DNA of 64,000 nt. It comes from Ovis canadensis. Lineage: Eukaryota; Chordata; Mammalia; Artiodactyla; Bovidae. Under the pieces are notes generated by a model. It was not told the DNA's origin. It did not search any database and was given only the letters and a program-made list of their open reading frames with translations. The stretch is from assembly GCF_042477335.2 (NCBI RefSeq), contig NC_091251.1, positions 33,992,501 through 34,056,500 on the forward strand, read 5' to 3'. Numbering within the stretch: position 1 is the stretch's first letter; each line of letters starts with the position of its first letter. This document shows, one piece after another, positions 63,950 to 64,000 of this stretch. Position numbers and translations under genes: made by a program.

Positions 63950-64000
63950 TCCCTGGTGGCTCAGGCAGTAAAAAAATCTCCCTGTAATGCGGGAGATCCA
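63950..64000 (+). mobile_element. Bov-tA SINE, cut by window edge
   Basis: 'cttccctggtggctcaggca', then 'gtaatgcgggagatcc' is the Bov-tA head. The rest lies outside the window. Confidence 0.85.

Overview
The window is mammalian nuclear DNA from a ruminant (cattle, sheep, goat or a close relative). The evidence is the repeat content: BovB (RTE) LINEs, Bov-tA and BOV-A2 SINEs, tRNA-derived CHR SINEs and ruminant-type L1 3' ends, many with clear target-site duplications. Cattle and sheep cannot be told apart from this sequence alone.

The only protein-coding host gene I can support is SLC7A8 (LAT2), on the + strand. LAT2 is the light chain of a neutral amino-acid exchanger that pairs with SLC3A2/4F2hc. 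Nine coding exons are present: 15911-16052, 30392-30596, 31555-31706, 53432-53557, 55152-55305, 55927-56050, 57914-58017, 61219-61315 and 63112-63261. All introns are GT-AG, all phases agree, and the exons join into 418 uninterrupted codons. The last exons (TM11, TM12 and the cytoplasmic tail) lie beyond the right edge.

Layout. 1-15.0 kb is repeat-rich upstream DNA: an L1 split by a BovB, an ERV solo LTR sitting inside a Bov-tA SINE, and long L2 remnants. 15.04-15.91 kb is the likely promoter and a leader with several short upstream ORFs. 16.05-30.39 kb is intron 1, 31.7-53.4 kb is intron 3, and 53.4-63.3 kb is a denser cluster of exons 4-9.

I found no new gene system and no CRISPR, phage or bacterial feature. 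The most unusual structures are these: (a) a 136-bp, about 98.5% identical inverted copy of a segment 1.2 kb away, patched into a BOV-A2 SINE with a fold-back hairpin at one junction; (b) a full-length U6 snRNA copy fused to an L1 3' end; (c) a 39-bp tandem duplication carrying splice-donor-like motifs, in a reading frame that stays open into exon 2; (d) a 33-nt, frame-preserving candidate micro-exon in intron 3; (e) an LTR nested in a SINE.
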